Positions 34,401 to 43,632 of a DNA stretch of 64,000 nt are shown piece after piece; the stretch's first letter is position 1; each line of letters opens with the position of its first letter. The position numbers and the translations under genes were made by a program. The notes under the pieces are model-generated. The model made no database searches, was not told the DNA's origin, and saw only the letters and a program-made list of their open reading frames with translations. The DNA is taken from contig JAZKEQ010000011.1 of NCBI GenBank assembly GCA_040386935.1, positions 1-64,000 on the forward strand, written 5' to 3'. This stretch comes from JABMMZ01 sp040386935. Lineage in GTDB: Bacteria > Bacteroidota > Bacteroidia > NS11-12g > UBA955.

Positions 34401-34533
34401 TGGTTTTGATAAAGAACAAAAAACACATAGAAACGGACTGAAAAACATGATAACACGCATTCAAAACATTAAGGGTGATATGGCTATTACAAGTGAACCG
34501 GGTAAAGGGACGGTTATAAAGATTACAATTTAA
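31426..34533 (+). CDS. Propeller-domain sensor histidine kinase (HisKA_3 type)
   Basis: A 1035-residue membrane sensor. After a GTG start and a signal/anchor helix (FPLHIFLCLILFCC) come about 14 two-component propeller repeats, for example CEDRAGFIWIGSSNGLHRFD, ALCKDQNNKLWIGYQHHGLS and FEDKAGNIWLAGNGNTLDFY, then a Y_Y_Y domain (YRLKNYDKRWAYCNAQSP, about 745-800), a membrane helix at about 808-828, the HisKA_3 box KISRDLHDNIGATISSASFS with His 849, and the ATPase boxes KEAVNNAVKHSK, IADNGIGFDKEQ and GLKNMITRIQNIKGD. It senses a periplasmic signal and likely phosphorylates the LuxR-type regulator 59 bases downstream. Confidence 0.93.
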   Translation: MYLKFPLHIFLCLILFCCQQVKSATQFPDYTFRYYDIKDGLKDNEIYNICEDRAGFIWIGSSNGLHRFDGISFKVFESGIGGFKGLAKGGYRYILKHSDGSLWIASDYDGASRYDAYKNTFTHFPHNEKNSASIGDVAAYKIVEDQKHNVWFAHYFKGISKYDYSSGKFIRYRHIPGNSQSLASNNIYALCKDQNNKLWIGYQHHGLSEFDPLTNQFKHYTKESGCGLETNNVYGICFDNAGTLWLSTSEGPYYMVKSTGQFKKYTHPLLKELLFFNLYYNAAKNLVYATSPSGLHVINPDNKELKIYLLHPESNERMTLNRCTNLTFDKNNQLWIQFNEGFCLATEKHNKIEAAENITGLDFAHRVNHFEVLHKTIIWNISNGALVGDDVNTHQKKIFQHQKFNNLKHEDAVIKLPNQLSDWLAIQIKGEAILLFNTVNGRFKELPPIDSRLRVMGRQVDGMIDSKGNYWTIDAYLGIVKYMASSNSWMAINPGKVEVNNDFFYYPTKFHEDIKGNVWCLNPFFQLVKYSVHNHTAVVMGHDGKNPYSPANQIYFALFEDKAGNIWLAGNGNTLDFYNSSTNAFYHYIRTGCFEEKIYGITMDKHYNLWLFGQQSIARMTPPRKVMPDKGMISDFMYSSFNWKNGIYGHYFGNNYVFAIGDVLYFDSKEGLRKLDAGAWDINRLPPAVYINEITVNGQLLQHDSVSQSNYLYAGIPENATFNSTENNLVFSFSAINYIYAENNRFCYRLKNYDKRWAYCNAQSPVATFHNLPPGSYQLEVMAANNDGIWNKVPARFSFTIRQPFLQSIWFKILIAVLVLSLIIVFYRIKISELLRLQNVRNKISRDLHDNIGATISSASFSAKLLDDKLNDNDAGKYLTNKLRSDIHELGESIDDIVWSVNPNNDSWEQLFSRMRRYSSGILEDAGIAYTIDFPEPETVHSTLKTDVRKELFLVFKEAVNNAVKHSKANMVNIQIKFGNKTFEMTIADNGIGFDKEQKTHRNGLKNMITRIQNIKGDMAITSEPGKGTVIKITI

Positions 34534-34540
34534 TAACACC

Positions 34541-34558
34541 ATCCCCCGAAAGGGTGAT
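34541..34558 (+). terminator. Possible hairpin between kinase and regulator genes
   Basis: ATCCCCCGAAAGGGTGAT forms a 7-bp stem with one mismatch around a GAAA tetraloop, followed by TTTTATATT. It sits 8 bases after the kinase stop and could be a weak terminator or attenuator that makes less regulator than kinase. The stem is short. Confidence 0.3.
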
Positions 34559-34592
34559 TTTATATTAAATTTATTTACTTTTTATTTGTACT

Positions 34593-35225
34593 GTGCCCGT
34601 AACAATAGCCATATACGAAGATAATCACAACCTCCGAGAAACTATATCCGGGTTCTTAAATGAGTATCCTGAGTATCAGGTTGTAGGCGCTTACGTCAAT
34701 GGGGCAGGGGCTTTTGCCAATACAACCTCATTGCTGCCCGATGTTGCCATAGTCGATATTGATATGCCTGAAGTAGATGGCATAGAATGCACCCGTCAGA
34801 TTAAAATGGCGAATCTTTCTACACAAATTATCATGCACACTGTTTTCGAAGATGACAATAAATTGTTCGAATGCTTATGCGCAGGCGCCAATGGATACAT
34901 TTTAAAAAGCGCTACACCCGACCAATTGCTGGATGCCATCAATGATGTTGTAAAAGGTGGCTCACCCATGTCATCAGTCATTGCACGGAAAGTACTCGAT
35001 ACATTTAAGCAGCAATCAACAGCTACCAATGCTTACAATCTGAGTCAGCGCGAAAAGGAAATTCTTGATTTACTGGTGAAAGGGTATTCCTACAAAATGA
35101 TTGCCTCCCACAGTGGCATTGGATTCGAAACCGTTAAAACACACTTAAAAAATATTTATACAAAACTTCATGTCACGTGCGGACGAGAAGCCGTTGCAAA
35201 GGCAATAAAAGACCGTATTGTATAA
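34593..35225 (+). CDS. NarL/LuxR-type response regulator
   Basis: A 210-residue regulator, GTG start (MPVTIAIYEDNHNLRETISG). The receiver has the acidic pair in YEDN, phospho-acceptor D55 in VAIVDIDMPEVDGIE and the conserved Lys in YILKSATPDQLLDAI. The C-terminal HTH is LSQREKEILDLLVKGYSYKM then IASHSGIGFETVKTHLKNIY, typical of LuxR. Partner of the upstream HisKA_3 kinase. The next gene starts 10 bases after the stop, so the regulator is co-transcribed with the predicted envelope genes, which are its plausible targets. Confidence 0.92.
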   Translation: MPVTIAIYEDNHNLRETISGFLNEYPEYQVVGAYVNGAGAFANTTSLLPDVAIVDIDMPEVDGIECTRQIKMANLSTQIIMHTVFEDDNKLFECLCAGANGYILKSATPDQLLDAINDVVKGGSPMSSVIARKVLDTFKQQSTATNAYNLSQREKEILDLLVKGYSYKMIASHSGIGFETVKTHLKNIYTKLHVTCGREAVAKAIKDRIV

Positions 35226-35235
35226 AACTAAAATT

Positions 35236-36915
35236 ATGAAAACACTTTTACTCTTTGCCGCGGCATTGATGTTAAGTCCATTGGGCGCTCAGGATCTTGG
35301 CAATATTCAAAATGAAAAACCTGTTGCACTTAGCGGGGGATTGAATATTCAAACCGGTTTTTATGCCATGAATGGAGCCAAGGCGAGACAACCCGGTTTT
35401 ACTTATATCGTAAGCGGTTCACCGGTTATTTCTATTTATGGATTAAGCTTGCCGTTTTCATTTACATTTAGTAATTATCAACGCGATTTCAGACAGCCTT
35501 TTAATCAATTCGGTGTGAGTCCGGTTTACAAATGGATCACCGTTCATGCCGGTTACAGAAATATTTCTTATTCCCAATTTGGGATGGCTGGTTTTACTGT
35601 GCTAGGCGGTGGAATAGAACTAAAGCCAAAGAAATTCAGATTTGCAGTACTCTATGGGCGTTCACAAAAAGCTGTAAAAGATGATACTTCCAAATCTATT
35701 GAAACCAATTTGAATGATATTACCTACCCAACATACAAGCGTATGTTGTTTGCAAGTAAAATAGGGTATGGCAGCAATAATAATTTTATTGATTTACACT
35801 TTTTAAGCGGTAAAGATGACAGCAGTAGTTTACCATTTCGACCCATTACATCACAGGTAATGCCCGCAAAAAATCAGGTATTCAGTACTTCTGCAAAATT
35901 GTCGTTTTTCAAAAAGAAGTTGATTTGGCAGGGCGAAGGTGGCTTAAGTGTTTATACCCGCGATATTGCATTTGAAGAAGTAGATTTAGAAAATAAATTG
36001 GCGAATTCAGTTTTAAAAGCCAATATCACATCTCAGATATATGGGGCTTATGAAACACAATTGAATTACACCGAGAAAAAATTTGGCGTTGGCGCAAAAT
36101 ACCGCAGGGTTGCACCGGACTATAAAAGTATGGGTGCTTATTATTTTCAAACCGACTTTGAACAATACCTTGGAAATTTTAAAGCAAATGTGATGGCAAA
36201 TAAACTGCGATTTAGTGGTAGTGCAGGGATTCAAAAAGACAACTTATTAAAAAAGAAAATCGCCACAACCAAGCGATCCATCTACAATGGTGTCATCTCC
36301 TTTGTGCCATCTGCTAAATTCGGAATTGATGTGAGTGTCGCCAATTATGGCACCAGTCAGCGAGCCGGTCGCAGAAATCTAAGTGATACTGCTGTGATCA
36401 ATCAAATTAATAATTCCATTACGATTACACCGCGATACATCATAGTAAAAGCAAATATTGTGAATACCTGGCAATTATTGGCAGGTAGACAATCATTGGA
36501 TGATAAAAACAGGAATACAGAAAAGTACACACAGGTAAATATGCAGTTTGCCAATTTGATTTTTGTAAGGTCTAATACTAAAACAACTTTCAGCTACAAC
36601 AGTGGATTGAATTACAATCTCAGTCAATCAATAGCAGGAAAAATAGGATTAGCAGGCATCATTGCAGGTTGTTCAAAAGGTTGGAAAAATGGAAAGTTCA
36701 CTGCTGATGCAAATTTTAGTTTCAATATGTCAACCTACAATCAGGAATACAATGGTATTACCTCGAATCTGATGTGTGGCGCAGGATACAAAATTGCCAA
36801 GAAACACAAGGTATCGCTTTCTGCTAGCGGATTGCTTAACCGCTCAAAAGCTATAGAGGCGGGAAGTAGTTTTGAAGAATATTTTTTGAAAATTAACTAC
36901 GGTTTTACACTATAA
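35236..36915 (+). CDS. Predicted outer-membrane beta-barrel protein
   Basis: About 559 residues starting at the ATG that gives the signal peptide MKTLLLFAAALMLSPLGAQ; in-frame TTG codons upstream overlap the regulator and are less likely. The mature protein is a succession of 9-12-residue alternating strands and short turns (SLPFSFTFSNYQRD, KWITVHAGYRNISYSQFG, FRFAVLYGRSQ, KFGVGAKYRRVAPD, AKHKVSLSASGL-type repeats) ending EEYFLKINYGFTL, an aromatic-ended last strand as in outer-membrane barrels. No TonB box or plug is visible. It is 7 bases before the giant TANFOR-like gene and could be its exporter or anchor; this is an inference. Confidence 0.75.
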   Translation: MKTLLLFAAALMLSPLGAQDLGNIQNEKPVALSGGLNIQTGFYAMNGAKARQPGFTYIVSGSPVISIYGLSLPFSFTFSNYQRDFRQPFNQFGVSPVYKWITVHAGYRNISYSQFGMAGFTVLGGGIELKPKKFRFAVLYGRSQKAVKDDTSKSIETNLNDITYPTYKRMLFASKIGYGSNNNFIDLHFLSGKDDSSSLPFRPITSQVMPAKNQVFSTSAKLSFFKKKLIWQGEGGLSVYTRDIAFEEVDLENKLANSVLKANITSQIYGAYETQLNYTEKKFGVGAKYRRVAPDYKSMGAYYFQTDFEQYLGNFKANVMANKLRFSGSAGIQKDNLLKKKIATTKRSIYNGVISFVPSAKFGIDVSVANYGTSQRAGRRNLSDTAVINQINNSITITPRYIIVKANIVNTWQLLAGRQSLDDKNRNTEKYTQVNMQFANLIFVRSNTKTTFSYNSGLNYNLSQSIAGKIGLAGIIAGCSKGWKNGKFTADANFSFNMSTYNQEYNGITSNLMCGAGYKIAKKHKVSLSASGLLNRSKAIEAGSSFEEYFLKINYGFTL

Positions 36916-36922
36916 AATAACT

Positions 36923-39900
36923 ATGAAAAAAAGATATCAGTCATTGAATGTTGTAATGATTAAATCACTGTTACTTTTAGTAATGGTGCATTTAACATTT
37001 ATTGCCAAAGCGCAAATTACAAATGTAAATGTGAGTGTGAATATTATTCCACCATATTCTCCTTACATCTCTGATTACATTAATTCTCAGAATAAAACAA
37101 TGGTAACGCTTATGCCCAATGGGTCGCCAAGTGATGTAGCCAATGTTTATTTCAAAGCATCTATGATTGGAGACAATGGTGTGTCAGTGATGACTAAAAC
37201 AGGTTATAAGCCTGCTCAGCCATTACAGATAAACGGATTGATTCCAAAAGTACTCAATGGCCTACAATTACAAGCGTATTTCGATGCCAGTAATATGATA
37301 TTTACGGGTGTCACTTTTGCTGAATTGGTGTATGGTAATGGTTTGCCGGAAGGAAGTTATACGTTGTGCGTTCAGGTATTCGATTTTGATACTGATTTAC
37401 CCTTGTCACAATCATCACCCCTAGGTTGTTCAGCGCCTATTCAAATAGAACACGTTGATCCGCCATTGCCTATGTCGCCACAATGCGGACTTCAAATTAC
37501 ACAAACACCTGTGCAGAATGTATTGTTTAACTGGAGTTACAATCCGGGCTTTACCCAAAATCTACAATATTTATTAAAAATTGTACCGGTATTGAAACAG
37601 CAAAATCCCAATGATGCCATTAATACCATGGTAACACCTGCATTTTTTGAAAAAATAATTAAGTCAACTTCTTACTTATATGGTCCTGCAGACCCTTATC
37701 TGACACCGGGTACAACTTATGCGTATAGAATCAAAGTTTTTGACCCTACCAATAAAATTCTTTTTAAAAATAATGGGGAAAGTGAAGTCTGTACGTTTAC
37801 TTATGGTTTTGTAGATACGACTATCGGTCCTCCGGTGGCGTCTAGTAGCAGTAAATCAGTAACGCTTCAGGGAAAGGTGGAATATTATTTCAGAGAAACC
37901 GCCATGAAAAAAGTGTTGGTTGCCTTAGGTGGTGGCAAGTCGAAAATGGAAAATAAATTGGTGACAAAAAAGGAATTCCATCCATTGGCAAATGAGTCAT
38001 TGCGATTAATAAAAGTAACAACTTTGGTGCCTGTAATTCAGGTGAAAAAATATGATCCTGTAAAGAAAATTACGATTACAATTGATTCAATTCCTACCTT
38101 GTATGAAACACCTTTTATTGGATGGAAACCAAGCCCCGAAAATGCCGGAGCAGGTACTGTAGTAGCAACAGCTAAAACAGATGAAGCAGGTAATTACACT
38201 TTTAATTTTACCCGGACAGATGATCCGGTGTTAACCGATGCAGAAGCAGGAGGAAAAAATGAATTAATTGCTGAAGATGGACAGAAAATGGTGTTTATTA
38301 GAGCCTATATGATAGATGCTGTCAATAATTATTATGGCGACCCGATGGGCATCATCAATATAGAAAAAGGTGGCAAGAAAGCCGGTGTCAATGTTTCAGT
38401 ACCCGTTAAGCAATACACACTGAAGCTCAAATTAAAAAATTACGAAAATCAAAAGGAATACTATTCAGGAAAAAGCACGCCTATTTCAGGTAGTTATAAA
38501 AGTAATGTTGAGATTTACTTATTGCGTAAGTATAAGTCAACTACTGCTCCGGGCTATGAGTGCGGTTCATTAACCGGTAAAGCACTTGAGCAGCTGTATC
38601 TAACGGCTGAAGAAGGTGGTGTAAAAAATAGCAAAGGTGAATTTACATCGTACACTGTTGTTTTCAAAAAGACAGTACCTATGAACGATATCGTAGAAAT
38701 AAAAAACCTGGTTCAAAATATGTATCCGGGCAATGATGATTACTATGTGTTTGCAAGAGTTCCGGGAACAAAAATCATTTACACACCTCAAAAATTTGTA
38801 TTCAATGATTGTGCATTTAATGATTGTACAACTAATCCGGATATTATGCTTTGGCCTTTGTCAAATGAAGTAAAAGTATATGATTTAGAGTATGGCGTGT
38901 TTCAAAGCAACATGACCATTAAAGGAAGTTTGAAATATACCTTCACTGATGATGGAGGTTCTCCGATGATTAATAATGCGAAACCACTGGGTAATGTAAA
39001 AGTTAATCTTGTGGGGGCATGGGTAATTAAATCTTATGCAAATGGAAAAACGTACGAGTATGTGAATGGAGAAATTTATTCAACAACTACAACAAATTCA
39101 GATGGTGATTTTTCGTTCAATAATGTAGGGTATGTGGGATTAAGTCAATTAGGCGGACAGAATTTGAGTTGGAATAAAAACAAAACACAAACAGTAATTG
39201 ATAAAAACGGCAATAGTATAAGCATTACAGGAGATGTCAATTATGTGCTGCGATTGGAAGTGCAGAGCCCATATTACTATAGTCCCGATAATGACTTTCT
39301 GGTAGAGCCCGGTTATATGTATAATATGGGTAATTTATATGCCAGTGTAAGAGAGTGCAATCCAACTGTCAGTAAATTGGTTGCATACAATCCCGATATA
39401 CCTTCAATGGCTAATATTACACAATTGCCAAGCAAAGGAGGAGAGAAAGTGTATCTACTTAAAAAGAAAAGCAAGGTTTCATCTGATTTTCCAATACGTC
39501 CGGTAAATTTATCAAAAGATAAAATTATATCACCAGGTGGTACCGAATATGTAGTGCTGGATGAAGCTTTAACAGCCAATGACGGCACTTATAGTTTTTC
39601 TCATATTGTGTTGAGTGATGTAAACAATAACATGGATTACTATTCTCTGTATAGCGAATCACCTAAAACAAGTATTGACAATTATAAATCAGCGATTTGT
39701 GATTATGTACTTGTCAAAGATGATCTTGAATCAAAAACATTTTTCAATTCGACTAAATACCTTAAAAAGTACAATACTCAGCAAAAAATCACGAACCCTT
39801 TAATCAAACAAAAGCTTACATCCATTTCTCAGGCACCTGTCATAAATGGCGCTGTTTACCCTGAAAGTAATATGGCCAATAATCCTTTGGAAGGAGTAAC

Positions 39901-42900
39901 AGTACAATTGTATGATTTGCCAAGTAATTTTGGAGGTGTTGGAAACAATGACCCGCTCGATGCTTTTAATTTTATAAAAGCTTTAGCCAAATTGGAAAGT
40001 ACAATCATTACTGGCGAGAATGGAAAATTTGAATTTTCTTGTAATTCAAGTAATGGGAAAAGTGGCAAAAAAGTATTGTATTTTTATAAACCCGGTTTCA
40101 ATGTAAAAGTCATATTTGTCAATGATGGCAAGAAATTGATTATGGGACAACGCGCACCTTTGAATAAAGTGACACTCGAGTTGCCGCTTCAAGTGAATGC
40201 AAAAGTAAAAAACAGCAAGGGTGAATTTATAGATGCAAAAGTAGTAGTGGGTGAAGACTTTAGCTGGGCTGAAACTAAAACAACCTATACTTATAAAACT
40301 GAGAAAAAAGGGGATTATTCAGTGGTGGTTCCCGTGCCTATTGGTCAGGAGCTTAAGTTATTAGTGCCTTCAATAACTGTAAGTATCAAAGTGTACCCAA
40401 CTGATAACAATACTTACATGCCAAGCGAGCAGGTGTTTACTTTTACCAAGACCGGTCCAAAAACTATCGAACTTTTAGCAAAAGAAAGAGCACACGATAT
40501 TACCATTCACGGCTATGCAACAGTTGCAGGCAAGCAAAAAGGGATTCCGGTAAAAGTAGAGATCATTAATACAAATCCTAAGTACACTTTTAAATCTCAG
40601 AAGTTTTTCAATTTTACAACTGGTGAAGTATTTGATTATACGCCTGTCAGTTTTGTTAATTCTGCTACCACATTCAAAGCTATTTTAAGTTCTGATGGCT
40701 ATGCTTCAAAAGAAGTAACACTATACAGTGTGGCCGGAAAATCAAAAACACTTGACTATACTTTCGAAAAAGCAATCGCTGTAAAAGGGGTAGTAACAAT
40801 GGATAATCTGCCGGTTAAAAATGCCAAGGTATTCATTGATGGCAATGATAATATACAAGAAGTGTTGACTGATGCTGATGGTCGTTTTGTACTTAATGGT
40901 GTTCCTCAAAACGGCAAGAAAGTTTTCATAAATGTAACTGCACCTTCATGGATCAATGCCATAGGGATGTCGAAGGAAATTACACCTTCAGCAACAGGAA
41001 CTATTGCATTGGAACTGAAGGCATTTAAAGCCATGGATATTACCAAAATTCACGGGTTTCCAATGGAGGTATTGAGCATAAGAGAAAGTGGCGGTGCTTA
41101 TCTGTTGAATTGCAGAATAAATATTACCGGAAAAGACAATGCAGTGTTTGCTGTAGATGGTGGTTCTTATATGAAGTTTTATGATTTAAAAGTAAATCCG
41201 GGTAATGCCAAACAAAATGGCACCTTGCCTCCTGCAATACTTGTTGAAAGTTTTTCTTCATCGGGAAATCTTGAATTACCTGTAAAAATTTATAAAACGT
41301 ATTTAGGAGCAGTTGAAAGACCAAATGGAGTACAGTTGAAAAAAGAAGATGATAATAAAGCAAGTATTGCCGGTTATGTTTCTGTCGATCAGCAATCCTT
41401 TACTAAAGGTGTTTCATTTACAGGCTCATGTTTTTATTTGTCGAATCCAGGGTATAAAAGAGTGGGTATTTCAGAAAGTGTTAAATCTGAAAAACTACAT
41501 GTCATCACATCTGTTGAAAGTCCTTCATATTCCTATTTGCAAAATGGATTTATGATTAGCAACAAACAGTTCGAGAATGTAAAATGTACACTTCACAACC
41601 GATACAAGGGAAGTGAATTGGTGTCAGAGAAGTCGAAGTTCAACCAATACGGTATTCAGGCAGAAGGGATAGTTCATACAGATATTAAACAATTCGCTGA
41701 ACCCGATATAAAATTGAACATTGGTCAAATGTATATTGATAATGATGGTCCATCAATGATAAGTGCCAATAAAGAATTGAAAATAGCCATGGGTAAATGG
41801 AGCTTTGTCACCACTTCCTATAATTTTTCATCAAAAGGATTGGTTGTGAATGGCAATATTATGGCCGGATTATTTGCAGTGCCAACAAAAGATATGCTGA
41901 TAGATTACGATAAGTTGGCTTATGGATCTTATAACATCAATCAGATAAAATTAGGCGGTTACCTGCCATTGAATCTTACTGAGGAAAATTCAGTAGTGTC
42001 ATTTGGTTACGACAAGGGGTATGGCGATAATGGTTCATGGAGTTTAACAATATTACCAAAAGGAACCGAGGTGCTGACGTCACTAAAATCATTGCCTAAT
42101 CTGGCATCAGGTGATAGAATTGATTTGGCATCTGTTGCACTGTTCAGCACTGGTGACGATGCATTGATGATTTCAAGTCAAACACCATATGTTACTTTGA
42201 ATGGCTTTGCGAAATACAAACCTACTATGGCCTCTGTGTATATGGGCGGATTGAAATTTAGAGGTCCTATCGATTTGCAAATTCCAAAGTGCCCTCAGTT
42301 AGCGGCTTATGACTTGAATTACGAATTAAAAAATGGCAAGCTGACCCATATTCACAATATTCAGTTTAAAGACGCCAATTACAAACCTATTGTGATTAAT
42401 ACAAAGGGAGTAGTACTTTCATTTTACAACGAGAATCAGGTTTTTGCAGATGGTAAATTGGTGTTAAAGGGAAAAATAACTGATCAGGATCCAAGTATTA
42501 AATACAGCTTTGAGTATACATTTACAAAAGGAAATAATAATGGCTCTCTGCAATTGGATGAAGGTAAGAAACAGTTTTATTACATGACAGGTAATACTTC
42601 ACAAGGTCTTGAAAATATTAAGGGGTCGATGTATGTAGCCGGCAACAATAATGAGTGGAACCGTTTTAAATTCAATGGTGATATGTTTGGATATAATGGA
42701 ATTTCAAATGAGAAACGCAATGTGGCATTTGAAGTAAAAGGGGATTTAGTGGCAAACAATACCGAATTAGGTGTTAAGAATATGGATGCAGGAGGTATCG
42801 GTGGCATGAGTATTACTTATGATTTCAAAGAACAGGCATTGATAGGTTCATTGCATGTCGACAGAGATTTTGGCAGCTATTATTTAGTATCTGATCTTGA

Positions 42901-43597
42901 GATGAAAGTAGGCGGCAGCGGTTGGTATATTTTTGGTGCAGGTGAAATGGAAATAAAAGATATGGAATTGCCGGTGAAGCGTGTGAAAGCAGCATTCTTC
43001 GTAGGTAATAATACCATGTCGCCAAAACAGATTGCTATTTTTACAACTTTCTTTTACAAAAATGAATTGCCAACTAATTTCCCTAAAGGATTAATTAAAG
43101 GTGCGGTGTTTGGCGCAGCTGTGAGTTTCCCTATTCCTAAAGTACCACAGATAGATATTCCATTGAGTCCGGTGGTACATATAGTACTCGAACATCAAAT
43201 CAATGTGAACGGTTTCTTTGCCGTTAATTTTGATGGTGATCCAACCTTAAGTGCCGGAGTACAGGCTTATGTATATGTGCATTTAGGTGCAGGCATGAGT
43301 GTTGGATTAGCATGCGCAGGTGCCGACTTCAAAATTACTACAGGTGCAAAAGGTGAGGCAACCATTAAAAAATCATTGGACTTTAGTTTGAAAGCAGTTG
43401 CATTTCTTTCAATCACAGGTTCTGCTTATGTAGGTATCGGTGGCTGCGAAGATGATTGCAGTGATTTGTGCTGGTGTTTGCCCGGTTGTTATACTACCAG
43501 TTGGAGTAAGACTGTAGGCATGGACTTTGAAATCAATATCAACAGAGTAAATGGAAAATCAGGCTTTGATATCGGATTTAAAAACGTACAATTATAA
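36923..43597 (+). CDS. Giant secreted TANFOR-like protein with CarboxypepD_reg-type repeats
   Basis: A 2224-residue protein with a signal peptide ending LTFIAKAQ (Met 12 is an alternative start). Residues about 31-160 resemble the TANFOR domain known from Tannerella forsythia: IPPYSPYISDYINSQNKTMV, LQLQAYFDASNMIFTGVTFA, GLPEGSYTLCVQVFDFDTDL. Several carboxypeptidase-regulatory-like beta sandwiches follow (about residues 329, 687, 972 and 1288, the last reading KGVVTMDNLPVKNAKVFIDG then DADGRFVLNGVP). The C-terminal third is strand-rich without repeats and ends with a Cys-rich GGCEDDCSDLCWCLPGCYTT near 2173-2195. I see no type IX sorting tail. Probable surface scaffold or adhesin; no homologue search was possible. 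Confidence 0.8.
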   Translation: MKKRYQSLNVVMIKSLLLLVMVHLTFIAKAQITNVNVSVNIIPPYSPYISDYINSQNKTMVTLMPNGSPSDVANVYFKASMIGDNGVSVMTKTGYKPAQPLQINGLIPKVLNGLQLQAYFDASNMIFTGVTFAELVYGNGLPEGSYTLCVQVFDFDTDLPLSQSSPLGCSAPIQIEHVDPPLPMSPQCGLQITQTPVQNVLFNWSYNPGFTQNLQYLLKIVPVLKQQNPNDAINTMVTPAFFEKIIKSTSYLYGPADPYLTPGTTYAYRIKVFDPTNKILFKNNGESEVCTFTYGFVDTTIGPPVASSSSKSVTLQGKVEYYFRETAMKKVLVALGGGKSKMENKLVTKKEFHPLANESLRLIKVTTLVPVIQVKKYDPVKKITITIDSIPTLYETPFIGWKPSPENAGAGTVVATAKTDEAGNYTFNFTRTDDPVLTDAEAGGKNELIAEDGQKMVFIRAYMIDAVNNYYGDPMGIINIEKGGKKAGVNVSVPVKQYTLKLKLKNYENQKEYYSGKSTPISGSYKSNVEIYLLRKYKSTTAPGYECGSLTGKALEQLYLTAEEGGVKNSKGEFTSYTVVFKKTVPMNDIVEIKNLVQNMYPGNDDYYVFARVPGTKIIYTPQKFVFNDCAFNDCTTNPDIMLWPLSNEVKVYDLEYGVFQSNMTIKGSLKYTFTDDGGSPMINNAKPLGNVKVNLVGAWVIKSYANGKTYEYVNGEIYSTTTTNSDGDFSFNNVGYVGLSQLGGQNLSWNKNKTQTVIDKNGNSISITGDVNYVLRLEVQSPYYYSPDNDFLVEPGYMYNMGNLYASVRECNPTVSKLVAYNPDIPSMANITQLPSKGGEKVYLLKKKSKVSSDFPIRPVNLSKDKIISPGGTEYVVLDEALTANDGTYSFSHIVLSDVNNNMDYYSLYSESPKTSIDNYKSAICDYVLVKDDLESKTFFNSTKYLKKYNTQQKITNPLIKQKLTSISQAPVINGAVYPESNMANNPLEGVTVQLYDLPSNFGGVGNNDPLDAFNFIKALAKLESTIITGENGKFEFSCNSSNGKSGKKVLYFYKPGFNVKVIFVNDGKKLIMGQRAPLNKVTLELPLQVNAKVKNSKGEFIDAKVVVGEDFSWAETKTTYTYKTEKKGDYSVVVPVPIGQELKLLVPSITVSIKVYPTDNNTYMPSEQVFTFTKTGPKTIELLAKERAHDITIHGYATVAGKQKGIPVKVEIINTNPKYTFKSQKFFNFTTGEVFDYTPVSFVNSATTFKAILSSDGYASKEVTLYSVAGKSKTLDYTFEKAIAVKGVVTMDNLPVKNAKVFIDGNDNIQEVLTDADGRFVLNGVPQNGKKVFINVTAPSWINAIGMSKEITPSATGTIALELKAFKAMDITKIHGFPMEVLSIRESGGAYLLNCRINITGKDNAVFAVDGGSYMKFYDLKVNPGNAKQNGTLPPAILVESFSSSGNLELPVKIYKTYLGAVERPNGVQLKKEDDNKASIAGYVSVDQQSFTKGVSFTGSCFYLSNPGYKRVGISESVKSEKLHVITSVESPSYSYLQNGFMISNKQFENVKCTLHNRYKGSELVSEKSKFNQYGIQAEGIVHTDIKQFAEPDIKLNIGQMYIDNDGPSMISANKELKIAMGKWSFVTTSYNFSSKGLVVNGNIMAGLFAVPTKDMLIDYDKLAYGSYNINQIKLGGYLPLNLTEENSVVSFGYDKGYGDNGSWSLTILPKGTEVLTSLKSLPNLASGDRIDLASVALFSTGDDALMISSQTPYVTLNGFAKYKPTMASVYMGGLKFRGPIDLQIPKCPQLAAYDLNYELKNGKLTHIHNIQFKDANYKPIVINTKGVVLSFYNENQVFADGKLVLKGKITDQDPSIKYSFEYTFTKGNNNGSLQLDEGKKQFYYMTGNTSQGLENIKGSMYVAGNNNEWNRFKFNGDMFGYNGISNEKRNVAFEVKGDLVANNTELGVKNMDAGGIGGMSITYDFKEQALIGSLHVDRDFGSYYLVSDLEMKVGGSGWYIFGAGEMEIKDMELPVKRVKAAFFVGNNTMSPKQIAIFTTFFYKNELPTNFPKGLIKGAVFGAAVSFPIPKVPQIDIPLSPVVHIVLEHQINVNGFFAVNFDGDPTLSAGVQAYVYVHLGAGMSVGLACAGADFKITTGAKGEATIKKSLDFSLKAVAFLSITGSAYVGIGGCEDDCSDLCWCLPGCYTTSWSKTVGMDFEININRVNGKSGFDIGFKNVQL

Positions 43598-43632
43598 CAG
43601 TAATTTTGAAAAATAATATTTTGAAACACATC

